Below, one piece after another: positions 22,085-32,905 of a stretch of 64,000 nucleotides of DNA. The notes beneath the pieces are model-generated. The model saw nothing but the letters and a program-made list of their open reading frames with translations. It was not told the origin of the DNA and did no database searches. This DNA is from Spongilla lacustris (taxonomy: Eukaryota; Porifera; Demospongiae; Spongillida; Spongillidae): positions 1,124,981-1,188,980 of the forward strand of contig OX442420.1 in NCBI GenBank assembly GCA_949361645.1, given 5' to 3'. Each line of letters begins with the position of its first letter. Within the stretch, counting starts at the first letter, position 1. A program made the position numbers and the translations under genes.

Positions 22085-22310
22085 CTTATAAAATGATTGG
22101 GGCAGACTTCCTGCCACAATAGCTCTTGCTATGGATCGAGTCAGTACCAGACCAAGCCTACCATAAGGGTCAGTAATGACCCTTCTTTTTGACAGGGAAA
22201 CACAGATAGCAAGCTGAGTGGCCAGATGGGTTTAAGTGATGTGTGCTTCTCTGCCCCAGTTGCCATATGTCATGACCGCCAGAGGAACACTTGTGCTGCT
22301 CGCTAGCAGC
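22085..22310 (-). pseudogene. Inverted fragment of the same retrotransposon's 3' end
   Basis: Its reverse complement (VPLAVMTYGNWGREAH, then KKKGHY) closely follows 24185-24390 on the plus strand. This includes DNA beyond the stop (CAAGAGCTATT...GAAGTCTGCCC), which shows that it shares the element's 3' untranslated end. It lies about 400 bp before the larger plus-strand copy and faces it head to head. Confidence 0.7.
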
Positions 22311-22689
22311 AGCTGCAGCAATTTTAATAACAAATTATAATAATTAATTTTAAATAGTCTTGGTAGTTTGTGCTGTGTGCTTTCTAATTGAATTAATGTT
22401 TATTTTAAACACATTAAATGGAAAAAAAATAATACTAACTAGGTTGTCATTATTATATTAAACAGTTCTGTCAGTTTAATGAAACGATTGAGTGCCGAGC
22501 AGTTGCCGAGCAGTTTTGTGTAGATTTTGCTTTGTAGGATGGAACCACTAATTTGTTAGTAACTGCTTCCTTACACATGACTGAGGAATTTACCTCAAGC
22601 TGTGTGTTTTACTGTAGTTGTGGAGAGTTGACATTGGTACTGCTGAATTCAAAATTCAACCAAGACAACGAATCTCTTGCTAGAGTGGG

Positions 22690-24390
22690 TTTGTATGGGA
22701 AAGCATGCAGAGTGCTTCGGCCATCAGAGATTGACTTGGCATTTGCTGCAAGCCAAACATCCAACCTCTTCCATTTGGAGTGTCCTGCACCCTGGGTTCA
22801 GAAAAGATCATCCATGGTTTAAGACGATGCTTGGTTGAGCACTGGGATAGTGATGACTTTGTATTCCTCAAGATAGACATGAAGAATGCCTTCAATCTTG
22901 TGTCTCAGCAGGCTCTACTGGATGAGTGTGCTACTTTTTCCCCCGAGCTTCTGCCATGGGCTAGCTGGTGCACACCCATTACTGTGGCATTCTTTAGGTC
23001 AGTTATCCTCTGAGGCAGGGGTGCAACAGGGAGACCCACTGGGTCCTTTATTCTTTGCTTTGGTCCTTCACAACGTAGTATCTGCCATTGATGAAGATGA
23101 TGAATGTCTTGATCTACTTTTCCAAGCATGGTTCTTGGACAATGGGGTACTGGCTGGTAAGAAGGGATCAGTATTGCCAATCCTAGAGGAATATGGTCCA
23201 TCTATGGGCATTTTTGTCAACTTAAGCAAGTGTGAACTCTTCAGCCAAAATGATCTACTTTCCTCAATGAGAACATCACACTTGCCTCACATGGTCATTC
23301 TAGGAGCCCCCATAGGTGATTACCTTTTCTGCGCAAATTTCATTGCCTCAAAGCATCTTGATGCACTGAAGTTGCTATCTGAGGTTACAACCATTGATCC
23401 CCAGGTGGCTTTAATTATGTTGCGCTTATGCGGGAGTTTTTGTAAGCTAGTTCACCTGGCAAGAGCCACCCCTCCAAGGTTGGTCTCTGATCCTTTGCAG
23501 CTTTTTGATAATGATGTCAGACAGTGTTTTAAAGATTGCTTTGTATTGGACACCTATGGGAGCTTTGACTTGCGGTCTCTTTCTCACCATTCTAATGCAG
23601 ATTTATTGCTACTGTGTGCTCCTCTGACTTTGGTGACAGAGATAGTCAGTATCTAGTACAGGCAATTACTCTCTTTAACAGCCAGGTCCTTCCATCTGAT
23701 GCCATATCTGTAGATTCTGTTCTGTCCTCTCCCATCAAACAGAGAACTTTGTCCCAAAAACTTGATAATCCTCTGTTCCAGACATTGTCACTGTCTTCTT
23801 CAGTTGCCAACAAAACACATATTTTGTCTGAGTCAGCCGCTCACTCTGCTTCCTGGTTGTCTGTGGTACCATCTACTGCACTTGGCCTCCACTTGGAACC
23901 CAATGAGTTCTCGGTAGCCTTAAAAAATGGTGGCTTGGCCATGATCTGTCCAGGGTTCATTATGTCCACTTTGTCCAATTAGCCCTCTAGGCCAATGTGC
24001 AGTGACCTGCAGATGGGGAGGTGATGTAGCGATGCACCATAATCGACTGCGAGAAGCAAATGTTGTCTTTTGCCACAGTGCTCATCTGGGAGTTAAGGTG
24101 GAGGTTGGTAGTCGATTAACACCGGATCTTAGGTGATATTTTGGTAGTGGACTGGGAGAGAGGAGCTTGGGATGTCACTGTAACCTGTGTGTTCCTCTGG
24201 CTGTCGAGATGTATGGCAACTGGGGCAGAGAAGCACACACCACTTTTACCCGTCTGGCCACTTGGCTTGCCACCTGTGTTTCTCTGCTGAAAAGGAGGGT
24301 CACTGCTGACCTTTATGGTAGACAGTCTGATGCTGACTCAATGCATAAGCAAGAGCTATTTTGACAAGAAGTCTGCCCAAATCATTGAAT
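22690..24390 (+). pseudogene. Degenerate non-LTR retrotransposon ORF (reverse transcriptase to C-terminus)
   Basis: In order, the pieces are an N-terminal scrap (ARVGLYGKACRVLRPS), a reverse transcriptase block with FLKIDMKNAFN (first catalytic Asp), a frameshift near 22970, GVQQGDPLGPLFFALVLHNV, and FLDNGVLAG at about 23132. The last sits where a [YF]xDD box is expected, so the second catalytic Asp is replaced by Asn. After it come VILGAPIGD, then LCGSFCKLVHLARATPPRLV, the conserved post-RT region, and after further frameshifts SAAHSASWLSVVPSTALGLH and LAVEMYGNWGREAH. At least four frame breaks and the lost Asp make it inactive. It is more decayed than the copy at 32921-34275. Confidence 0.8.
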
Positions 24391-24970
24391 AGATTATGTC
24401 TTGTAACATTAGCTAGATTTAGGTACTTTTTAATAATCTGTTTGATAAGCAGTTATTATTTAGTGTGTTGTCATTATCCTGGTGTATTGTATTATTATTT
24501 TATTAGTTTACAATTATATAACTATTTTTAAAAAAATACGTCATTTCTACAATACAGATATACATGTAAGGTGCACCAAGCCTTAACTTGCCAAAACTGC
24601 ATAATACGTTTAGATTAATGTATTGAAGCTTAGGATTGAGCCACACTGAGGACAACATATGAGTGCTGTTTAATGCATTAGTTAACTAAAATAGTAACAT
24701 GATTAATCGTAAGTTGCATTTTTCTTTCAAACCAATCAACTTTTCAAATCAATGCAGTAAAAATCAGCCAATATTTTATTTATGTGTATCGAGAGTTACG
24801 GCAGTAACTCTCATATAGGATTTGTGCCGTATCATGAAATCATTAAAAAAAACGCGATCCGCGTATAACTCACGAACCGAGAAACGGATAGTGTAGCTCT
24901 TTATTGCTATCGAGCCACAATGGAAAGACGATCATTTTCATGTTTTGTTCAAGTTGCCAAACCGTTTACT
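24391..24970. other. No gene seen
   Basis: AT-rich sequence between the retrotransposon relic and the TTAA-bordered element. Confidence 0.45.
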
Positions 24971-24974
24971 TTAA

Positions 24975-26711
24975 CACCGGTTCCGTGAAATTAGACGACC
25001 TTTTTCGTCGAACTATGCTTTCTAAAAATTAGTCTCAAGGCCTCCAATTGTCTGGAAAAGCATATTTTTAGATAGTTTAACTATTACCTAGCCATTTGGC
25101 GTTGTCATCTGTCTTATATCTATCGTGGACACTTACCTGTATGCTTTCAAAGTGATGCGGTTTTATGTTTTTCGGTCACGAAGCGTTGCAGAGTACACTT
25201 TTTTTTCCTAGGCAATTAAGAGCCGCTATGGATACGATTTTAAACGTCATTTGGTATTACTAGGAGGCCACAATAGATATCGTTTTGGTAGATCTTGTCA
25301 CTTACCGTTGTTTACCTCGTTCGAGGGCTTACGTAGATCAATGTAGTTCATAAATGTCTGGGTACGAGAAATCAATAACCGGACGAAAAGCCTATGTATT
25401 TTAGCTCACGTGCGCAATTTTGTAAATAGTGTGCTAAATGATAAGGTTATGGGCCTGGGCACGACCATAATTGGGTCTGGTGTCGAGATCCAAACTAGGT
25501 CTGTGACCCACGTGATGCCTACTGATTAGGTGTTTACGACCAATATTTGGGTCTGGAGTCGAGATCCAAAGAAGTTCAGTGTCTGTTTCAACGCAGGGGC
25601 GGATCCAGGGTTTTGGGAAAGGGGGGGGGTCCAATAAATATATTCACAACTGGGGGAGGGTACGGGAGGGGGCGTGCCCCCTCCCGTGACAGCAAGGGGG
25701 TCTGGGGGAGCGCTGATAGCTCCCCCAGTGGGGTCTGGGGCGAAGCCCCAGCCGCTTTTTGCTTTTGCGTTTATTTAGCATGAAATTCATAGTGATATCC
25801 AATACAAACATCATGCGATATCCGGATTACTAGAGCCTGCACTTGCATGGATAGCGACGAGAAAACTCTTCATTTTTCACAATGCTATGGTTCCTACTGC
25901 TACTTCGTGACGTAAAGCTTTTGTGAATTTGTGCCCGAAGCGTGCACGTGGCCATGCACCAGCTACATGTTGGTCTATAAACGACTCGCGTATGTTTTAC
26001 TATAGTATTAGTACTTTTAGTTTGTTTAGCTCTATAGCTACGGTAATAACCTAGGAAAAGAATCTGAGATCCATCCCATTCACGTCTTTTGATCGTATAC
26101 CTCAATTCCTGCTCACACGCACCATTCGATTGATCGCGCAATTAAATTCTAATTAACCACACATGCAAAATTAAATTTCGTTAATAGGGGAGGATTTAGT
26201 TAGATCGATCTAGATCCCGCTTGGCTAGAACAATGTGCAAGCCTGCAAAGGATGGTAACATGCAGAACGCTGCATAGATTACAGTATGCATTACGTTATT
26301 CTTATGCATTACGTCATTCTTCATATAGGAAAGGGGGGGTCCGGACCCCCTGGACCCCCCCCCCCCCCCCCCCCTAAATCCGCCCCTGCAACGCTAGCAA
26401 GATGGGTTACTGCCAGAATTGTTTAAAGCGCTACCTATCCTATCCAGTTGAGCACTTAGATACTGTTTTTAGACTCAGAAACCTTGTCAGAAAAAAGTGT
26501 CCCGTTTCCGGTAAGGTCTTTACCCTCTCGACTGTAAACAAACGTAGGTCCTCAGCAGAAGTAGTTACAAGGCTGGCAGTAACTCCAAACATCGTCTAAG
26601 GAGTTGAAATACTTCGTACACTGGTATTAGTACCAATTGGTACCGTTGCGACTAATTTTCCAAAAAGTGAGTTCGACCCAAAAAAAGTCGTCTAATTTCA
26701 CGGAACCGGTG
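24975..26711. mobile_element. TTAA-bordered element with inverted ends (piggyBac-like layout)
   Basis: The ends CACCGGTTCCGTGAAATTAG and CTAATTTCACGGAACCGGTG are perfect mirrors over about 25 bp, and weaker similarity extends inward. TTAA lies directly outside each end (24971-24974 and 26712-26715). TTAA duplication is characteristic of piggyBac insertions, although the CACCGG end is not a typical piggyBac terminus. No transposase is present. Another element is nested at 25594-26390. Confidence 0.6.
25594..26390. mobile_element. Nested hAT-style MITE, AGGGGCGGATC ends
   Basis: The left end is CAGGGGCGGATCCAGGG and the right end ATCCGCCCCTG. The short direct repeat CAACGC is found at both flanks, but a clean 8-bp duplication is not visible. 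Subterminal G-rich (25620-25629) and C-rich (about 26357-26374) tracts mirror each other. The words GGGGGTCTGGGGGAGC and GGGGTCTGGGGCGAAGC are typical of such non-coding elements. Confidence 0.65.
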
Positions 26712-27178
26712 TTAAGAGAACAAAAAAGGTGGTAGATCTCGTTCCCAGACCGTAATTTGTCCATAGTCGTCGTCGTCATCGTCTTTATGGGTGAGTATAA
26801 CTCGAGATAAAAAAGGTTTTAAAGAGCGCCAGTTACATCAAAAAATCCTACCGACTGCCCCTTGATGTCAGATATACATGTTTGGTATGAAGCAATAATT
26901 ACGTCCGAGTACACAAGCGTTCCCATGACAATACCAATACGTATAATTAGACATTTATGGTACCATTACTGGCGTTGTCAAAATGCCTTCACGAGAACGA
27001 AAGAGTAGAAAAAAAGGGACAAGAGGAATACGTCCTAAATCGAGACTATGAGTTAGAGTCCTCCCGAGTTCGGTACGATGCTGATGCTGAATAAAGGCGG
27101 GCGTCTGCTCGTGACACGTACAGAGCAAATCTGAGCTTATAAGAGGCGGCGCCAAATTCTGACAAGATTCGAGCTTTT

Positions 27179-28116
27179 AAGAGGCTAAAGATTCAGGCGA
27201 ATCGATAAACCAGTCGGGCTTCACAAAGGAGTCTATATTGAAGAAACTGTTCTGCTGCGCGTTCAGCGAAAAGGGCGCAGCGTTAAGCGTATTAAAGCGT
27301 GAGGCGGAGACAGCACGCTATAACGGAAATAGAACTACCGCCAAAAGGTGAGTTGTACATGGAATATTATGGTTTGGCGCGCTTCTTTTAGTCTAGAGCA
27401 GCTGGAAAAGTGCTTTACACATTGTGTTGCTAGGTGATGACATGTACAGCTGGATTTTGTCATGCTGCATAATGGGTGTTGCTACACAGTATTCATTTTA
27501 TTGATACAAGATGCACTATTTCTGTTACACTTATGTTTATTATGCTTTGCAATACAGTTCAAGCCACTTTTAATGTCACCCCTTGTATAGTACACACAAA
27601 TAATGCATGACATGGGGTCGACATTATTATGTGGCTTCTACATGTATTATCAGTGTCAAAGTAAGTAAATTTCAGTATTTACTGCATGCTTCCATCTCCT
27701 TAAATCATTTTAGCTATTCCCTGTATGAACCCAATGATAGTGTTCTAATGGAGTATAAAGGTGGCCTTGAAAAGGCTATTCTAATCAAAAGGACATTGCT
27801 AGATGAGTTAAATGATGCCTTTTGCCAGACCCATCCATGGTTAGCACAAAAGGTTACCACTAGATCTGCACATGCTGCTGTTAGCAAAGTTAGTGCAGAT
27901 GCTATGGCACTGAACATTCGAAGAACAAAAGCAGGGGGATTGTTAAAAGATGTTCGTGCTATTAATGCAATAAAATTATCAGAAAGTGATATTTTAGCTG
28001 GGGTAAGGCATCATAGTGCTGCCTCAGAACCCTATTTCTATGATACCTCTTACAATCACACAAAACAGCATGGGCCTATACCAATAGACCTCAATGGTAG
28101 GTGTGTTATCAGATGA
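27179..28116 (+). CDS. Possible two-exon gene fragment, family unknown
   Basis: An open stretch from about 27179 (ESINQSGFTKESILKKLFCC ... YNGNRTTAK) ends at AAAAG followed by GTGAGT (donor at 27353). The next long open stretch begins after TCATTTTAG (acceptor, exon from 27714) and reads SYSLYEPNDSVLMEYKGGLE, then LIKRTLLDELNDAFCQTHPW, and ends near SEPYFYDTSYNH and IPIDLNG. The splice phases agree: two bases from the first part join one from the second. The downstream frame closes at 28116, shortly after a GTAGGT that could be another donor. No start codon is seen for the first part, so earlier exons would be needed. I do not recognise the family. A decayed transposon-derived gene is possible. 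Confidence 0.35.
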
Positions 28117-28629
28117 TTGTCCAAGCAGATTCACTTGCCTAAAATAGGCGACAATGAGTGAGATTGGGACTCATGATACCCTCCACCTTGAGTGGATAAT
28201 ACATATATGTCTGAGGCATATATGGGGGACCTATCCTCAATGGCAATTGAATAAAATCACAAAGAAGGTAACCCCAGGAGTTTATAAGTTTGATGTTTGC
28301 TTCCATATAGTCAGAAACAAACCACAAAACATGATGTTGCTAGGCCTAGGCAGTGACATGTTCAGTGTTGCTACAGCTGGACATCAGTATGCATAGCATT
28401 TTGGTGGGTGCTTCTGCACAGCTGGTATAAATGGCTGATCCTTTTCTCTCTACCACTAATGGCCCCTCACCCAAACAAGTGTGTCTATCACATTTCTGAG
28501 TTACATAAATATACATACAAGTACAGGTTCTGATGAATGCACTTGCCTGTACTAGAGGGGGCAGGTACACAATGTCATACTGGTACCTGGTTATATTAAG
28601 GCAACCCAATGTAAAAAAAAATGAGAGGA
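28117..28629. other. No gene seen
   Basis: Short chance frames on both strands. There is no repeat structure that I can support. Confidence 0.4.
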
Positions 28630-28916
28630 ACAAGATATAAAAAACATTTTCTCTGAGAAAGTTGGTGGTATATAGGATTTGAATGCAATGGTGGTGTAAA
28701 AAAGAAGGGAACAAGGGATTAACGATGATACGAATTTTTTTTAACAGTCCTATATTAAGCAACGTAAAATGTACACACTACAAAAGTGATAAATATAGGA
28801 CTGTTAAAAAAAATTCGTATCATCGTTGCTCCCTTGTTCCCTTCCTTTTTACACCACCATTGCATTCAAATCCTATATACCACCAACTTTCTCAGAGAGA
28901 ATGTTTTTTATCTTGT
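28630..28916. mobile_element. Foldback MITE, about 287 bp
   Basis: The left arm (ACAAGATATAAAAAACATTT, then GAAAGTTGGTGGTATATAGG) is mirrored by the right arm (CCTATATACCACCAACTTTC, then AATGTTTTTTATCTTGT). The inner ends AACAGTCCTATATT / AATATAGGACTGTT pair too, with a loop of about 40 bp. A related half-arm (GTGATTGGTGGTATGTAGGA) occurs at 52115-52180 between two satellite blocks. Confidence 0.85.
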
Positions 28917-30866
28917 GAACTTAATGACTATGAAGTTACAGAAGAGATTTCTTTTTTCATTTTAAGGGAATTAGTAATTCATTTAAGTGTTTTTGTTTAT
29001 GGAGTAAACAATGTTTAATGTTTTGATGAAGGGCGACTGGTTGTGCACCTACCCCCTGCGTATAATTAGATGTAGCATGGGAAACATATAGGGCATTAAA
29101 AGGGGACTCTGTCTAAGGTTAAAGTAGGTCTAGCCGCCTGCCTGTTAGCAACTCCCCCATCTAAACATACTATCCCAAACTAGATTGTTCCTTCGTCTGG
29201 TTCCAGGTATTGTATGTTCTTGGGAAAGCAACCATTCAGTCTCATAGCCAGCTATCGACGACCTGAACTTTTGCTGACCCACCCACCACTCCTCTTGTGC
29301 ACTGTTTGTACCTGTACACCTGTCATACATCAATGGCAGGCGGCACCCTTCGGGCTTTTACCCTGACCAACCACGTCAAACCCATGACCACGTCATGGAC
29401 CCATGACCACGTCATGGACCCATGGTGTGGCACATCTGGTCACACCCAAGGCAAGCCAGCGCTACGCTACCTTGGTCCCAGGTTTGGCACGATGGGTACA
29501 CCCTGTCACCAGGTTGCCGCCTGACCCCATTTGGGCAAACTGTTATTGTCAACTAGTTTAGATGCATAACAGGGACCTAGATGGAGTATGCATGAGTCAG
29601 ATATACAGGTTACGCATAAGCACAGAAGGAGCATTCATACAGTATTAATATGCCTTTTCAGTAGGGTTGACAGAAAGCGATTCAAGTCCAGTAGTATATA
29701 ATCCCAAGCAATTTTTCCTTTATTTTTCTAAAGTAAACAGGTCATAATATAGATTTACAGAGGCTTTTGTTCAAATAGATCTCCTGTACCTGGATTTATC
29801 ATATGAAAGTTTACACTTAAATTACAGATCTACCTAATTATGATGTTTATATACACTTTCATCAAACTCTCAATGTCAGAGCCTGCCTTGTGATCTTGTA
29901 CATAGATAAACGTGCAGTGTTTTGGTTTTCCTAAAGGAGTTTTGTATAGTCTTGGGATTTATTGAGTCCATTCATTCTGGTATTATTTTTTACACTTTTG
30001 GGAGTGTATAACTGTTGCCTCTGTTATTTCACACTTTGTGCTACAAAGACTGAAGAGCTGTTACAATATGCACACTATTAGTTTAGGCCACTCCAAACTG
30101 GACTTTAGTTTCAGGTCCCCGTCCACATCTAAATAGCGGACCACCTAAAACTTGTATTTTTGCCATATATGGCCATAATTTTGTATTATTAAATGTCAAC
30201 TTTAATAAATCATCTGCTTATTAAAATCCTGCGCTATTTTGGAATTCTTTGTGCTATTGTCAGCCAATTTCCAACTGGGAATGAAAAAACGTAACCGTAC
30301 CATTTGAAAGAGTTTATTCTGATAGTTATGCATCCCTAATTTTACACCCTCAGGGTGGGTAAACAATTCAAATATTCCCCCGAGTGTATTCCATTTGCAT
30401 CCACATTTTGACCTTTTCATTGTATTTCTAATAATCTTCTGGAATTTAATAAAAAATGATTTTTGAATTCTTATTTGGATCGCTATGAATTAACACTGAG
30501 GTTGCACAATGTGCACTAATTGTTTGCAATGATATTTGCGTGTTGTGAATCTTGATTTCTGAACACTCAGAATCATGTCCTTTATTATGAAAATATAGGA
30601 TTTTTTAAACCAATGCCCTCTCAGTTGCTTTCCTTTAGCATTATAAACTGAACAGAAAAAAAAAAAGAGGATTCTTCTAGTTTAACTTTACTTCTGCTAT
30701 ACTGATACTGTGTGAACAGGGGTACCCCCCACCCTCTACACCCTTACCCAACAACCTCCACAGTGGTCTCTCTTCAGAGTCTCCTCCCTCACCTCCATAA
30801 GGGGGTCTATCTACACCCCTCCACAGACCATCCCCTACAAGGTATACGTGGATTAAATTAGGCAGC
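28917..30866. other. Mostly unassigned
   Basis: It contains one small inverted-end element (29336-29524) and an A-rich tract near 30655-30667. No gene is recognised. Confidence 0.4.
29336..29524. mobile_element. Possible small MITE with CAGGCGGCA ends
   Basis: CAGGCGGCACCC on the left is mirrored by TTGCCGCCTG on the right. The interior has a duplicated CCATGACCACGTCATGGA, itself palindromic. No target duplication is evident. Confidence 0.4.
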
Positions 30867-30922
30867 AAACCATGGTGATGGCATGTGATGGCATGTGATG
30901 GCACACAGTGGCATGTGATGGG
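30867..30922. repeat. Short GGCATGTGAT tandem repeat
   Basis: About five imperfect 10-11-bp units of GATGGCATGT. Confidence 0.8.
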
Positions 30923-32035
30923 AGGTTCATAATACCTTTACTTAGCAGTAGTGTAGCCGTCGTGCACACCTTGAATGTTTAGTAAGGCCAGGAGTGAGGT
31001 TGTAATATTCGATTTCAGGTGTAATGAAACCAGAGGTGCTATACCACTGAGGTTTGCAACGTTGAAGGCTGGGGACCAGAACTTGAAATGAATAAGTTTA
31101 ACCAACAATTATGAGGTGAGATTATTTGCATAACACAAAACCACTGAAAGAATCATTTTTCTATTCACAAGAACAATATGTTATTACAATAGTACCAGAG
31201 GTTGGGGGGATCTCTAATGATGTGTAACCCCTAATCTGCCATGAAGGTTACCAATAGGCGGCACAACCATTTGCAACGGGGCACAAGATCCATTTGGATT
31301 TGGCCACAGCTATGTAGGTCATGTGGGCCACTCATGAAAAGCATTGTGTTTCAACATCCACACTGTCCACTGAAACACGTGTGCAATATTCATCAGTGCA
31401 TTTGATTTCAACTTATCAACATGAAAATTGAAATATAAATGCTAAAATTTTCACTTCTGGTTTTACTTTATATACAGTTTTTGTTATCAACAAAAGACAT
31501 AGGCGCCATCCAGCTACCAGCCTCAAATTTCTATGATTTTTCTTGACTTAGTTCTAATCTCCCCTGTCATGCATGTCATTTCTGCCCTCCCCCACTCCAT
31601 GCTCGTCTCCACAACAGCCATACTAACCTAATAACCATTGTTCACATATTTGTAGTTATTTATTTGTGTGTACAGATGTAACACTGAAAAGCGCTATGAA
31701 ATTAATCAGTAATTTGTTTTAGTTTAGATGGCACAAGGTCAGCAGTTATTACAATGCAAGAACTAAGCAAATATAAAAAGGACCACAAGTGAAAAATAGA
31801 AATTAATGAATTTTCATGATGATATACGGGTAAACCAACCAGTAAGAAACTGAATGTGCAAATATTGGCCAATAATTATGGTGAAGGCATCAAAGTAAAT
31901 TCCTATTAATTGAACACTTCATACAATTTCATAGTATTAAAGTTATATATTATGTGCACTAAAACACTGTAGCTACAATACTACAAAAGATAAAGTAAAT
32001 TGTTGTCACAAGTTGCTGGAGGAGAGCCCATGCAG
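30923..32035. other. No gene seen
   Basis: AT-rich single-copy-looking DNA with no coding or repeat signal that I can support. Confidence 0.4.
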
Positions 32036-32225
32036 TGAAGCTGTCCCCACCACATCCCCAGTGAAGCTGCCCCCACCACACCCCCAGTGAAGCTGTCCCC
32101 ACCACACCCCCAGTGAAGCAGTCCCCACCACATCCCACATTCCCAGTGAAGCTGTCCCCACCACATCCCACATTCCCAGTGAAGCTGTCCCCACCACATC
32201 CCCAGCGAAGCTGTCCCCACCATGC
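32036..32225. repeat. Minisatellite, ~25-bp unit (GTGAAGCTGTCCCCACCACA)
   Basis: About eight units of AGTGAAGCTGTCCCCACCAC plus CCCC or TCCCACATTCCC spacers. It lies immediately beyond a fragment of the non-LTR retrotransposon (32255-32325), on that fragment's 3' side. Confidence 0.9.
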
Positions 32226-32254
32226 TTACACATTGAGGCATGCATGTTGTCCTA

Positions 32255-32325
32255 GAAGACATAATGCACAGGGTTGAGGTTTCTAACCCAAGCCACCACT
32301 TGATCGCCATTTGGTGCTCAATGGG
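32255..32325 (-). pseudogene. Tiny fragment of the non-LTR retrotransposon
   Basis: On the minus strand it reads MAIKWWLGLETS, matching QVAIKWWLGLDTSGGS in the larger copy 1.2 kb away (about 33515-33560). Beyond this the match is lost. It may derive from a rearranged or second insertion. Confidence 0.6.
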
Positions 32326-32574
32326 GTCAATAGACTCAGATCCAGGCCTGGAGATGGAATGGCAGAGAGCTAAGCGGAGAAGATACGGACAGCAGACGAG
32401 GCTTGCAAGCAGGAGTGCGAAGGAGTGACAAATTTTGACCTCCGTACATCGCTGTTGCTAAGATGGTAGCAGTACTATATGTCAATTTAGCCGCCAGATG
32501 AACCTTTCAACACAGCTGTCCGTGTCAGTATTTATCGCGCGTTCGCACATGCACACATTCGTATACTATACAAT

Positions 32575-32905
32575 ACTGATAGCATATATATGACTTACCG
32601 TATCAGAGATACTATCTCTGTTAGTACTAACTATATAGGGGGATCGGGCCGGGGACCATCTTAGATTCCAGTAATTGTATAGTCTCGTACCCAAACCCAA
32701 ATATTAATTTAAAATTAATACGACATATGAGATATATATACATATGAGAATTAATACGACATATGAGAGATATGGAAGATATATATACATAAAATATATA
32801 TACATGTATATATATCTTCCATATTATTAATATTATTATTATTAACATCCATATTATTATTATTAACATCATACATATTACATGTAGATATTCACAATAC
32901 ATAAA
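32575..32905. repeat. TA-rich microsatellite and (ATT)n tract
   Basis: Alternating ATATATAC runs and (TAT)n runs, including AATTAATACGACATATGAGA twice. The same word recurs in inverse orientation at 34268-34316. Confidence 0.75.

Noticed and set aside
31959..32310. A Gly/Trp-rich minus-strand frame (VVGTASLGMW repeats)
   Set aside because: It is a 25-bp minisatellite fused to a small retrotransposon remnant, not a gene.
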